Positions 36,378-44,193 of a stretch of DNA of 56,865 nucleotides are shown here, piece by piece (position 1 is the stretch's first letter; each line of letters starts with the position of its first letter). A model generated the notes under the pieces. It had not been told where the DNA came from. It ran no database searches and saw only the letters and a list, made by a program, of their open reading frames with translations. Both the position numbers and the translations under genes were made by a program. Where the stretch lies: IMG/VR virus record IMGVR_UViG_3300045107_000127, positions 1-56,865 of that record. One strand, 5' to 3'. Origin of the DNA: a virus.

Positions 36378-38968
36378 TTTTTTTTTACGTCGCCCTCGCC
36401 GTCCTTCTTCTTCTCTTCCGGCTTCGGAGCTTCCTTCTTCTCTTCCGGCTTCTTCTCCTCGCCCTTCTTAGCCTCTGGCTTCGGGGCTTCCTTTGGAGCC
36501 TCCTTCGGAGTTTCCTTCGGGGCTTCGGTCGGCTTCTCTACGCCGACTTCCGCACCCTTAATCTTGAGTGCCAGTTGTTCCGGCGACATGCCTTCCAGTT
36601 CTTCAATCGAACCCAGGCCGTCCTTCGCCATAGCGTTACGGATGGCCGTCAGCCGGATCGAAACCGGGTAGTGTGCGTTGCCCGCAGCCTTCGGGTTCTT
36701 AGCAGCGAGGTACGCTTCCAACGCCTTCTGGGCATTCGGGTCTTCCGACATCTTCATGCCGCCAGCCTTCGGGGCTTCTGGCTTACCGGCTTCCGGCTTG
36801 GCTTCAGGAGCAACCTTCGGTGCTTCTGGCTTACCGGCTTCCGGCTTGGCTTCAGGAGCAACCTTGCCAGCCTCGGGAGCAGCGGTCGGGGCTTCAGACC
36901 CCGGACGCTTTGCCGGAGGCGTGGACGACGGAGTTGCATCAACCCCGGCGAACGCCAGCACTTCCGGTGGGAACGGAACCTTGTCCTTCGTGTTGCGAAC
37001 AGCCGCCTTCACCAGTTCAACGATCTTGTCCGGCGTCAACGGGTCGTTCTTCAACAAGGACAGGCTGACGGCCCGCTGTGCGAGCGGCGGCAGGTACTTG
37101 GTGAAGAAGTCGTCGTTCTCGTCCATGTCGGCGAAGACTTCGAGCGGCGAACCCGGCTTGGCGTTCGTGACGCTTGCCACCACCGCCTTCACAGCAGTCG
37201 TCGGATCAACTTCTTTGCCGTTCACGTTGACGGTTTGTGTACCGCTGCCAGTCACGTCGGTGTTGGCATCGCCCTTAATCTTCGACGCACCCGCCCCTGG
37301 GGCCGTGCCGCTAACCGGGGCTGGCGGCTGACCCGGCTTACGGGTATCCATCGGTGCCGTACCCGGAAGCGGCGGCTTCGGGAGCGGCGAACCTGCTGCT
37401 GGCTTAGAGCCAGCAGGCGGCGGCGTGCTTGCGGCCGGAGGCGTGGTGCCGGTAGCGGCAGCGGCCTTACCCTTGATCTTGTCAAAGATGCCAGCCATGT
37501 CTACCTTCGCCCGCTTGTCCTCGTTACGCATCAGGTCGATGATCTCGTCGGACAGGTCAACCGGCTGACCGGCGTTCTTCTTCTGCATGGCGTTGTACAC
37601 GGCCTGCTTCAGAATATCCATAGCCGGGATGGCCCGACTACGCCACTTCTTAGCGGTGCCGCCGAACCGACTCCAGTCGTCGTTCGGAGTGTCGCTGGCG
37701 ATGCCAGCGATCAGTTTCTTAATCATCGGCCGGGCACGGATAGCGGCCCCGCTGTCCACGCTCGTCAGTGCGGCCTGGAGAGCCTTCAGGAACGAGTTGT
37801 TCAACCGATGCCCGCCGAGGATGGACTTCAGGAACTTCACCCGTTCTGCGAGCGGGTCTGCACCTTCAGCCGCACCAGCCTTAGCAGCTTCGGGGTCAAC
37901 GCCCGTAGCGGCTGCAACTTTCTCAGGCGGCAATGCCTTCTCGGCCGGAGCTTCCGGCTTGACCGCATCAGCGGCACCGGCCGGGCCGGTCGGGGTCACT
38001 TCAGGCGTGCCAGTCGGGCCGGTCGGCTTCGGCATCGCACCGAGGGCCGCAGCGTACTTGTCGATCTGGTCGCTGATGTATTTCTCAAGAGTTGCCGTCA
38101 ACTCGTCAACGTCCTTCATCAGCTTCTCAAGCTGCTCGTTAGCGGCCTCTTCCAACAGGAGGGCCATCGCATTGACGACGTTTTCGGGCAGGCTGTCGCC
38201 TCTCCACGCACTACGGATTTTGTTAGCAGCCCAATGGAGCGGGGTGCGAACGAGGTTCGCCACGCCCTTCAGGCCACGGCTCAGGAGGTTGCCCTTAGAC
38301 GTATCGAAACGCCGCCACGGCCAGCCTCCCTTCTTGGGTGCCGGTGCGGCTGCGGATGTCGGGGCTTCTTCTTCAGAACCCGGTGCCGGGGCAGACGGTG
38401 GAGTCGAGGCGGAACCGGCAGGTTTGAACCCTGCCCCCGCCAACCCAGCGGCGGTTGCCGGTTTCGGCATACCACTCGGACCTGGGGGTGTAATACCAGC
38501 CGACCCGCCCTCGTCTCCGCTGTGAGAATGAGGAGGAGGACTTAAAGACGAATCCGCTGACGGATCGGCTGATGTACGAGATGTATTGATGATCTTGGCG
38601 ATCTGAACCTTAACCTGCTTGGAGAATTGGTTCAGTGCATTGACGAGGTTCTTCTTCAACGCAGTTGCGTCGAACGCCCCGCCCGTGCTGGTCGCCTCGA
38701 TAATGTAGTTATGGAAGTTCTTTTTGCAGTAGTCGATGTAGGCTTCGAGGAAGATTTTGTTTTGACGCTCGTCTTCCCGCAGAACCGATTCCATTACGAA
38801 ATGTGCCAGCGGGTCGTAGTGTTCAGTAAGAACGACGTTGAGCCGTGCGGACTCGGACAGATCGACCTTGAACTGGTCGAACATGTGGTCGATTGCTTCC
38901 AGTACCGAAGACTCGGCAATGGCGGATTGCCGCCGAGTCTTTCGGAAATCGTCAAAACTCAATAGCAT
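36374..38968 (-). CDS. Large low-complexity protein with capsid-targeting-like tag
   Basis: 864 residues from ATG 38968 (MLLSFDDFRKTRRQSAIAE), with GAGAGGGG upstream; an ORF start at 39019 lacks an RBS. The N-terminus resembles phage head-packaging tags and includes IAE, a possible gp21-type cleavage site. The chain alternates helical blocks with long Pro/Ala/Glu/Lys-rich linkers, including two copies of EAGKPEAPKVAPEAKP. It is likely an internal head or core protein given the tag, size and composition. No enzyme motif is visible. A -1 shift at its end would add 92 residues. Confidence 0.7.
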   Translation of the reverse strand: MLLSFDDFRKTRRQSAIAESSVLEAIDHMFDQFKVDLSESARLNVVLTEHYDPLAHFVMESVLREDERQNKIFLEAYIDYCKKNFHNYIIEATSTGGAFDATALKKNLVNALNQFSKQVKVQIAKIINTSRTSADPSADSSLSPPPHSHSGDEGGSAGITPPGPSGMPKPATAAGLAGAGFKPAGSASTPPSAPAPGSEEEAPTSAAAPAPKKGGWPWRRFDTSKGNLLSRGLKGVANLVRTPLHWAANKIRSAWRGDSLPENVVNAMALLLEEAANEQLEKLMKDVDELTATLEKYISDQIDKYAAALGAMPKPTGPTGTPEVTPTGPAGAADAVKPEAPAEKALPPEKVAAATGVDPEAAKAGAAEGADPLAERVKFLKSILGGHRLNNSFLKALQAALTSVDSGAAIRARPMIKKLIAGIASDTPNDDWSRFGGTAKKWRSRAIPAMDILKQAVYNAMQKKNAGQPVDLSDEIIDLMRNEDKRAKVDMAGIFDKIKGKAAAATGTTPPAASTPPPAGSKPAAGSPLPKPPLPGTAPMDTRKPGQPPAPVSGTAPGAGASKIKGDANTDVTGSGTQTVNVNGKEVDPTTAVKAVVASVTNAKPGSPLEVFADMDENDDFFTKYLPPLAQRAVSLSLLKNDPLTPDKIVELVKAAVRNTKDKVPFPPEVLAFAGVDATPSSTPPAKRPGSEAPTAAPEAGKVAPEAKPEAGKPEAPKVAPEAKPEAGKPEAPKAGGMKMSEDPNAQKALEAYLAAKNPKAAGNAHYPVSIRLTAIRNAMAKDGLGSIEELEGMSPEQLALKIKGAEVGVEKPTEAPKETPKEAPKEAPKPEAKKGEEKKPEEKKEAPKPEEKKKDGEGDVKKK
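36377..36387 (-). promoter_or_regulatory. Slippery site A AAA AAG for -1 frameshifting
   Basis: The gene ends GTA AAA AAA AAG TAA. A AAA AAG is the dnaX-type slippery heptamer, and a Shine-Dalgarno-like GAGGG lies about 10 bases upstream, where dnaX has its stimulator. The stop follows at once in frame 0, and the -1 frame is open for 92 codons. Confidence 0.6.
36774..36865. repeat. Two perfect 44-bp direct repeats (period 48)
   Basis: Copies at 36774-36817 and 36822-36865 are identical and encode the Glu/Ala/Pro/Lys linker of the large protein. Identical codons imply a recent duplication, unlike the varied poly-Asp repeats. Confidence 0.9.
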
Positions 38969-38987
38969 AACGTTTCCCCTCTCGAAT

Positions 38988-38998
38988 GATTTATATAC
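38988..38998 (-). promoter_or_regulatory. T4-late-like promoter box
   Basis: On the minus strand GGGTATATAAATCATTCG stands 20-30 bases before ATG 38968. TATAAAT is close to T4 late TATAAATA. No -35-like element is visible, as expected for a late promoter. Confidence 0.5.
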
Positions 38999-39015
38999 CC
39001 GAAAAAGGATCAAAA

Positions 39016-39516
39016 TCACTCGTCGGGTAGATATTCCCCAATCTTCTTCAATGCCATGAGGTTGCTGTCGTAGGTCTGGAACTGGCTCGGCAGATACTCG
39101 TAGCTCAGCCGCTTGAAGTCCTCGCCCCGACCAGCCGGATGCTCGAAGTAAACGTGCTTACCACGCTTCCCGATCACCTTCAGGCCCATCGCATTCGGCC
39201 GGTACTCGTGCATTAGCAAGTACGCAGCCACACCCAGGTCACTGACGACCTTGTGGATGGAATCGTCCAGTTGAGCAGGGACTTGCTCGTTGATCTTCTT
39301 CAAGAACATCAGACAGCTATCAAACGTGTAGAACTCGTTTGGCGGCTGATATTCGAGAACCATCTTATCGAACTCCTGGGCCTCTTCTTCGTTATGACAC
39401 TCGAAGAAGATCGACTTAGCCTTCTTCCCGATCACGGTGTACCCGTGCATCAGCAGGTAGGCGGCAACGCCCAAGTCGTTCACGAACTTGTGGATAAAGG
39501 TACGTTCTTCAACCAT
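39016..39516 (-). CDS. Tandem DUF5659-like protein
   Basis: 166 residues made of two copies of one about 70-residue domain: IHKFVNDLGVAAYLLMHGY ... KKAKSIFFE ... FDSCLMFLKKI and IHKVVSDLGVAAYLLMHEY ... KRGKHVYFE ... YDSNLMALKKI. The DLGVAAYLL opening is like the DUF5659 family of small phage and bacterial proteins with no known role. The duplication is internal and old (about half the residues differ). Confidence 0.7.
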   Translation of the reverse strand: MVEERTFIHKFVNDLGVAAYLLMHGYTVIGKKAKSIFFECHNEEEAQEFDKMVLEYQPPNEFYTFDSCLMFLKKINEQVPAQLDDSIHKVVSDLGVAAYLLMHEYRPNAMGLKVIGKRGKHVYFEHPAGRGEDFKRLSYEYLPSQFQTYDSNLMALKKIGEYLPDE

Positions 39517-39520
39517 CTTT

Positions 39521-40066
39521 TCACTCTCTTTCTTTGTACAGGCATTTCAGTTTCTTCCGGGCAAACCGCTTGGCTTGCACCAGATGATTTCGCAGGTATC
39601 TAGTCCCGGCGACACAACTCCGATACCAATTTTTCAGGCAACCGCCGATCAACTTAGAGTAGCGGGTTGCACGAGATTCTGGTTCGACGTAGGTGAGGAC
39701 GACTGGTTCCTCGAAGGTTTCTTCTTCCTCTTCCACCACTTCCGGCTCCGACGACGCCACGACACCCGCCAACACCAGCAGGTCGTGCGGATACCAGGAG
39801 TAACCCTTGTAGTCCTCGACGACGTACTGCTCGACACCGGCAGCAACCAGTTGCTCGAACGTTAACGGATATTCGAAATTGGGATCGACGGGAAGACGGA
39901 CGAGCGTCGGCATGCCGAACGCACTCATCTGCTTCAAGAACTCACGCTCATAGATCAGGCGCACTTCTCGCCCGTCCATGTTCCAAATGTTATTCAGTGA
40001 GTGGAATGGAATTGATGCGCACTTAGTGCGCTCGGATTTCACGTCCTTCGTTTCGGTGTAATTCAT
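39521..40066 (-). CDS. Hypothetical protein with basic C-terminus
   Basis: 181 residues from ATG 40066 (MNYTETKDVKSERTKCASIP); a start at 40177 would need reading through the terminator. It has a helical-strand N-part (LNNIWNMDGREVRLIYEREF), an acidic stretch (PEVVEEEEETFEEPVV) and a basic, Cys-containing end (NHLVQAKRFARKKLKCLYKE). No family recognised. It lies after a hairpin terminator of the capsid-fragment gene. Confidence 0.6.
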   Translation of the reverse strand: MNYTETKDVKSERTKCASIPFHSLNNIWNMDGREVRLIYEREFLKQMSAFGMPTLVRLPVDPNFEYPLTFEQLVAAGVEQYVVEDYKGYSWYPHDLLVLAGVVASSEPEVVEEEEETFEEPVVLTYVEPESRATRYSKLIGGCLKNWYRSCVAGTRYLRNHLVQAKRFARKKLKCLYKERE

Positions 40067-40130
40067 AGACTGCCTTTGACATTTTTTACCTATGTCCCAC
40101 ACGTTACCCAGGTGTAAGACAAGAAATATA

Positions 40131-40165
40131 TAAGCCGCAGCACCCGAAAATGCTGCGGCTCTTGT
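40131..40165 (-). terminator. Hairpin terminator after the capsid fragment gene
   Basis: Stem AGCCGCAGCA / TGCTGCGGCT with an 8-base loop; on the minus strand followed by TATATATTTC. The U-tract is interrupted, so termination may be partial. Confidence 0.65.
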
Positions 40166-40187
40166 TAAGAAAGACAATCAGTGAATA

Positions 40188-40652
40188 TCAGATGACAAAG
40201 TTAGCCACGGTCATTGCGGCGTAGCTCTTTTCGTCGCCCTCGTGCATCTTGTGTTCGCCACACCCGATCAAAACCTTGTTGCCGTCGAGCGACGGGTCAA
40301 CGTAGATGCTCCACCGGCGTTGCATGACCCCGAGCTTGTAAACCTTCTTGGTGCCCAACTCGATCTGTTCCGCACTGGTCGGGTAGAAGCCCATCGTCGC
40401 AACCTCGAAGATCGAGGCGACTTCCGGCGAGGCACAAATCCAGAACAACCCGCTCGCCCCCTTACGAATCAGGACGTTGGTGACTTCCACAACCTTGATG
40501 TACAGGGATTCGTACTTCTCACGGATCGTGTCGCCCAGGGCCGTGTTGAAATCCCAGGCACATCGGGTGCCCGCCGCCTCCAGCATCTTGACCACTTCGT
40601 CGTGATCCAAGAAACTCTCTTCCATATCGATTCCAAACATGTTAGCTGCCAT
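40188..40652 (-). CDS. Capsid protein C-terminal paralogue (fragment)
   Basis: 154 residues that match residues about 320-420 and 470-481 of the major capsid protein: WDFNTALGDTIREKYESLYI versus WDFNTALGDTIKEKYESLYV, then SPEVASIFEVATMGF and RRWSIYVDP, and the ending YAAMTVANFVI (capsid: YARMSIANFVV). The capsid segment around YFYCPY (420-467) is cleanly missing, while a 19-residue version of it occurs in the separate gene at 43313. The N-terminal 32 residues differ. It may be a minor head protein, a competitor of the capsid protein, or a recombination remnant; the frame is intact with a good RBS (AAAGGA). Confidence 0.8.
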   Translation of the reverse strand: MAANMFGIDMEESFLDHDEVVKMLEAAGTRCAWDFNTALGDTIREKYESLYIKVVEVTNVLIRKGASGLFWICASPEVASIFEVATMGFYPTSAEQIELGTKKVYKLGVMQRRWSIYVDPSLDGNKVLIGCGEHKMHEGDEKSYAAMTVANFVI

Positions 40653-40661
40653 TGTTTCCTT

Positions 40662-41078
40662 TCATTCAGGCAAGTAGATGATGACCATCTCCACGTTCCC
40701 GCCGCTGATTCCTACGGCGGCGTTACAGTCTTTGGTCTTGCTCAAGATGTCCGCAACCGACTCGTAGGAGTGGTGGAGTTCACGCCGACCGTTGAGGTTG
40801 GTTACGATGATCTCGGATTTGTTCGTGATCTTAACGTTGTGACAGGACTGGTCCGTACACACCATCAGCATCAACCCGTCGGCGTCCAGGCGGTGAGTGC
40901 TGATGTGGCCCATCACCGTCCTGTTGCCCTTCAACTCGGGCGGGGCTGTCGGGGCGGGTTGGTTCATCGGCTGGCCGACGGGTGGAACCACCCGCCAGAC
41001 CATACAACTGAGCATCACCGCCACGCCGACAACGAAACAGAAGATCGGGACGAGGCACGCCATCTGACGGTTAGACAT
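40662..41078 (-). CDS. Membrane-anchored hypothetical protein
   Basis: 138 residues. One N-terminal membrane helix (CLVPIFCFVVGVAVMLSCMV) precedes a periplasmic or outer domain with a Pro linker and a beta-rich part (LDADGLMLMVCTDQSCHNVK). The ending VGISGGNVEMVIIYLPE resembles a small folded domain. No family recognised. It overlaps the actin-like gene by 8 bases, so the two may work together at the membrane. Confidence 0.7.
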   Translation of the reverse strand: MSNRQMACLVPIFCFVVGVAVMLSCMVWRVVPPVGQPMNQPAPTAPPELKGNRTVMGHISTHRLDADGLMLMVCTDQSCHNVKITNKSEIIVTNLNGRRELHHSYESVADILSKTKDCNAAVGISGGNVEMVIIYLPE

Positions 41079-42081
41079 TGGCGTTCTCCGCTGCTACGAG
41101 GCAGCCACGGGCCACACTGTACAGCGGGTCGGCCGGGCGGATGACCTTGCCAATCTTGATCGGCAGTTCGGCCTCACGCAGCACCGTCTCGAACAGCTTG
41201 TCGAAGCCCGGAGGACTCGACGTGCCACCGGCGATCACCACGTCAACGGCCTCGGCGGTGTTACCCTTCTTGCTGTCTTCCAGACCCTTCTTGATCCCGG
41301 CGACGGTCTTCTCGATCATGAGCTTGTACTGAGTGCCGATGGCCCGCTCGGTGTTGTTCGTCGGCTCTTTGCCCAGGTCAATCTTCGTCTTCTCCTTGTT
41401 GACGAACGCCACGCTCTCGCCGAGAGCCTTAGCGGCCTGCTTGTCGATCCAGTCGCCCGAGTTGACCAGCGAGAACTGGAACACCGGGGCGGCGAAGATC
41501 GAGTAACACAGGTTGACCATACCGGCCCCGAAGCTGATGCCGATGCCCGTGAACGCCTTGTTCGCCAACTCGGCGTAGATCAGGGCGAGGGCTTCGTTGA
41601 TCGGGTGGGCGTTGACGATGTACCCATTCTTGCTCTTGTACGCCTTGAAGATGGCGTCGAGAATCTTGCGGTGGTAGTCAGCGTCCGTCTCTGTGTTCAC
41701 GGCGTTGGCCGGGACGGAGTAGTACAGGGTCGTCTTGTCTTCCGCAACGTCCCCGATCAGGCTGTGGGCCATGATGTTCAAGATTTGAAAAGCGTCACGC
41801 TCCTTCGGGTTGACACAGCCGTCCTTCATCGGGCGGCGAAGCTCGATCTGGGGCATCGTGTAAGCCATCTCGACAGCGGCCTCACCGATGGCGTAGGCGA
41901 CGTTCGCATCTTCCCGGAGGATCAGCGGCACGCCTGCCTTCTTCATCATGTTGTAGACGAACTTGTTCTCAAGAGGCATTTCCAAGAAGGCGTTAACCTC
42001 CCGGCGGTAAAGGAAGTCTCCCTTATCGTTGCGGTGGCAGCACACCAAGTTGTAGGTTCCGGCGTCGAATCCAATAGCCAT
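41071..42081 (-). CDS. Actin-like / Hsp70-fold ATPase
   Basis: 336 residues from ATG 42081 (MAIGFDAGTYNLVCCHRNDK), with GGAG 8 bases upstream; the GTG at 42090 is poor. The actin-ATPase nucleotide motifs are in order: phosphate-1 GFDAGTYNLV at 4-13, phosphate-2 GISFGAGMVNLCYS, and adenosine VVIAGGTSSPPGF near the end. ParM, MreB and archaeal actins share this plan. It may form filaments that position DNA or virions in the cell. The preceding small gene at 42087 and the membrane-protein gene at 40662 may be partners. Confidence 0.8.
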   Translation of the reverse strand: MAIGFDAGTYNLVCCHRNDKGDFLYRREVNAFLEMPLENKFVYNMMKKAGVPLILREDANVAYAIGEAAVEMAYTMPQIELRRPMKDGCVNPKERDAFQILNIMAHSLIGDVAEDKTTLYYSVPANAVNTETDADYHRKILDAIFKAYKSKNGYIVNAHPINEALALIYAELANKAFTGIGISFGAGMVNLCYSIFAAPVFQFSLVNSGDWIDKQAAKALGESVAFVNKEKTKIDLGKEPTNNTERAIGTQYKLMIEKTVAGIKKGLEDSKKGNTAEAVDVVIAGGTSSPPGFDKLFETVLREAELPIKIGKVIRPADPLYSVARGCLVAAENANV

Positions 42082-42086
42082 TTCTT

Positions 42087-42329
42087 TCACTCCACTTGTT
42101 TACCAAAGTCCAGCTTCATACCCGATACGAAATCCGGGACCGTAAGTTCGACATCATCGTCTTCCTGAATCGGCCGGGCTTTCATAGGCTTCTCTCCCTG
42201 AGCTTGCAGTGACGCACCGATCTCACCGTTGGCGGTCAAATTGATGTTCAACTCCAACGTGATCGTCAGATGGCACTCGCCATTCTGGCTCACGGACATG
42301 ACCTTCACGGGTGTAATACGCTGAGGCAT
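42087..42329 (-). CDS. Small protein beside the actin-like gene
   Basis: 80 residues with a strand-rich N-part (RITPVKVMSVSQNGECHLTI) and an acidic end (IQEDDDVELTVPDFVSGMKL). No family recognised. It lies 5 bases before the actin-like start, so it could be its regulator or adaptor, as small genes often are for ParM-type systems. The ATG is 4 bases after TAAATA with no Shine-Dalgarno. Confidence 0.65.
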   Translation of the reverse strand: MPQRITPVKVMSVSQNGECHLTITLELNINLTANGEIGASLQAQGEKPMKARPIQEDDDVELTVPDFVSGMKLDFGKQVE

Positions 42330-42332
42330 GTC

Positions 42333-43313
42333 TTATTTAGATGAGTGTTTCGCAAACATTTTGTCAGTTGCCTTCAGAATCATGTCCGAAGTGATCTCGG
42401 TCAGGCACGGCTTCGGGTTTGCCTTCGTCTTCGTGCAACGGCCCCAATCGTAACACGGCCCGCAGTCCCAATCCCCGTCGTCCCGGTGCCGTTGAACCAA
42501 CTCGAACCCCTTGTAATACCGCCCGTACACCTTCCCGTCGGCGAAAGTAAAGATGCCCGTCAGCGGCTTCCCCATCCCGCCTGCACAGTGGAACGCCGCC
42601 GTGTCCACGCTCACGACGTAATCCGCCGCCGCAATCACGCTCATCCACTGCCGAACCGAGAGCTTGTAGATACACGGGGCGTTTAACTTGGTGAAGTGCA
42701 TGAGCGGGTTGTAGTGCAGTCCGATCACACAATTCCCCCGCTCCCAAAGCCCCTTCACCGTCCCCTCCGTCTGGTGGTAGAGCAGGTTCTTGTTCTCCAT
42801 CGCACTCACCGGCGACATCAGGACAATCGGCCCCGGCCGGTCCCGGTTCTCCTCCAACTTCGCTCGCCCCCAGGCGACTTCCTCGGCCGTCATGCGTATG
42901 TGCATGTTGTGGTTCGTCAGGTGAACCCCGCAGTGTTGCGCCCAGATGTCGCTCCGGTGCAAGCCGGAATAGGGGAACATACGGAGTTCGTACCGGCCAC
43001 AGGCGGTGGTGGTGTTGTACGAGACGATGTACTGAAACCGATCCACCGTCGCCGAGTCCAGTACCTTGTCCACGAACGGGTGGTCAGTCACGGCGTCGTG
43101 GTACTGACGGGGGCAAGCGAAGTGAATCTTGGCGTCGGGCATGACCCGCTTGAAATCTTCGAACATCATCCGGTGCATGAAGATGTCGCCCAACCCGCCG
43201 ACGTTCCGCTGAATCAGCACTTGGTTACGCTTCTCGGCGAAGTCGCCCAGGGACATGATTCGCTGGAGCTTGTCGGGCCTGCGGTTCTCTACCCGTCGGG
43301 TAACAATCTTCAT
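42333..43313 (-). CDS. GT9-like (heptosyltransferase-type) glycosyltransferase
   Basis: 326 residues with a GT-B plan typical of ADP-heptose transferases: an N-terminal RNVGGLGDIFMHRMMFEDFK (glycine-rich loop), PDAKIHFACPRQYHDAV, then the C-domain IAAADYVVSVDTAAFHCAGG and MGKPLTGIFTF. Substrate is unknown. A Cys-rich tail (CGPCYDWGRCTKTK) is also seen in a relaxed form in the gene at 45343. The end overlaps the 43313 gene start region by one base. Confidence 0.75.
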   Translation of the reverse strand: MKIVTRRVENRRPDKLQRIMSLGDFAEKRNQVLIQRNVGGLGDIFMHRMMFEDFKRVMPDAKIHFACPRQYHDAVTDHPFVDKVLDSATVDRFQYIVSYNTTTACGRYELRMFPYSGLHRSDIWAQHCGVHLTNHNMHIRMTAEEVAWGRAKLEENRDRPGPIVLMSPVSAMENKNLLYHQTEGTVKGLWERGNCVIGLHYNPLMHFTKLNAPCIYKLSVRQWMSVIAAADYVVSVDTAAFHCAGGMGKPLTGIFTFADGKVYGRYYKGFELVQRHRDDGDWDCGPCYDWGRCTKTKANPKPCLTEITSDMILKATDKMFAKHSSK

Positions 43314-43552
43314 CAGAATCCTTCCTTTAGCCAGTCAAAGTCGATGGGCAGACTGCCACCCATGTAGAACACGGAGGCCGGATCGAAGTACGGGTCGTAG
43401 TCGTCCTCGTCGTACCGCCACCGCTCATGACCGTTCACGATGTCGTTAATGGTTCTGGCGTCATCCTGTGGGAACTCCGTCCCCTCCGGCGCAAGAACCG
43501 TGGGTGAATCTTGCAACGGGATGTACGGGCAGTAAAAGTAACCGGCGTTCAT
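43313..43552 (-). CDS. Mini-gene with a capsid-protein segment
   Basis: 79 residues. Residues 2-20 (NAGYFYCPYIPLQDSPTVL) match the capsid protein segment MDSGYFYCPYVPLTQTPVVL, which the other paralogue at 40188 lacks. The rest is acidic (WRYDEDDYDPYFDPASVFYM) and unrelated. The ATG follows TTTTATA by 4 bases, directly after a terminator. This is the same arrangement as at 11219..11509. It may be a product of recombination, or a small binding peptide that mimics a capsid contact. Confidence 0.65.
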   Translation of the reverse strand: MNAGYFYCPYIPLQDSPTVLAPEGTEFPQDDARTINDIVNGHERWRYDEDDYDPYFDPASVFYMGGSLPIDFDWLKEGF

Positions 43553-43555
43553 GCC

Positions 43556-43592
43556 GTATAAAAGAAAACACCCGGCATTTCTGCCGGGTGTT
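43556..43592 (-). terminator. Rho-independent terminator (copy B)
   Basis: Stem AACACCCGGCA / TGCCGGGTGTT with loop TTTC; on the minus strand followed by TTTTCTTTTATA. It ends the 43613 gene. It and the hairpin at 11515..11549 agree over most of about 48 bases, with compensating changes in the stem. Confidence 0.93.
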
Positions 43593-43612
43593 CGTTGTTT
43601 GTCTTGTCAAAC

Positions 43613-44188
43613 TTAGCTCTGGGACAGGGACCGGACGGAGCCGATAACCTGAGCGTCACCGTCGGTGCCGCCAACGCCCTTGAGCCGCAACATGGTGATG
43701 CGAACATCGCCGGTGTTGAAGACCTGGGTTTCGCCGTCAGCGAGGGTGAAGATGACGTTCGTGTCGCCGTTGACTTCGCCCTGGATCGAACGGGTCGAGC
43801 CAGTCGTGTTCGTGACCTGGAGGAACGTTGCCGGACCGCCGTAGGTGTCAACGAAGTCGATAACGTTGTCACTGAAGCTCGTCGAGAGGTTCGTGAACGT
43901 GTGACCAATAGCGAACGTGTTCTCTTCCGGGATGTCCGAGTAAACCGAACCGTCGTCGCTCACAACCTCGATGAAAGCGGCTTCGTAGCCAGCGATCTCG
44001 GCAGTGAACTGCTTCCAGTAGTTGTTGTCGGTGAAGGTTTCACCGTCACGCAGCTTCCGGTACTTGCGGCCCGGACCAGCGACGTAGATGCTACGCTGGT
44101 TCGACGTAGCAAAAGGAACACCCGTGGTCGGATCGATGTCCAGACGACCCTGGCCGACGTTGTTCAACTTGACCTTGAATACTGACAT
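43613..44188 (-). CDS. Beta-rich probable virion protein
   Basis: 191 residues with GGAG before ATG 44188. It is strand-rich with many Thr/Gly/Asn (FAIGHTFTNLSTSFSDNVID, TNTTGSTRSIQGEVNGDTNV), the composition of capsid decoration, head fibre or tail proteins. The strong terminator immediately after it suggests high expression. No family is recognised, and the position between glycosyltransferase-type genes gives no clue. Confidence 0.7.
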   Translation of the reverse strand: MSVFKVKLNNVGQGRLDIDPTTGVPFATSNQRSIYVAGPGRKYRKLRDGETFTDNNYWKQFTAEIAGYEAAFIEVVSDDGSVYSDIPEENTFAIGHTFTNLSTSFSDNVIDFVDTYGGPATFLQVTNTTGSTRSIQGEVNGDTNVIFTLADGETQVFNTGDVRITMLRLKGVGGTDGDAQVIGSVRSLSQS

Positions 44189-44193
44189 ATTCT

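Noticed and set aside
36774-36865. Two direct repeats as a CRISPR array
   Set aside because: Only two copies separated by 4 bases and inside a coding region; a protein repeat, not a CRISPR.
36575-38545. Plus-strand ORF of 656 codons
   Set aside because: Antisense to the large low-complexity gene; Arg/Cys-rich shadow.
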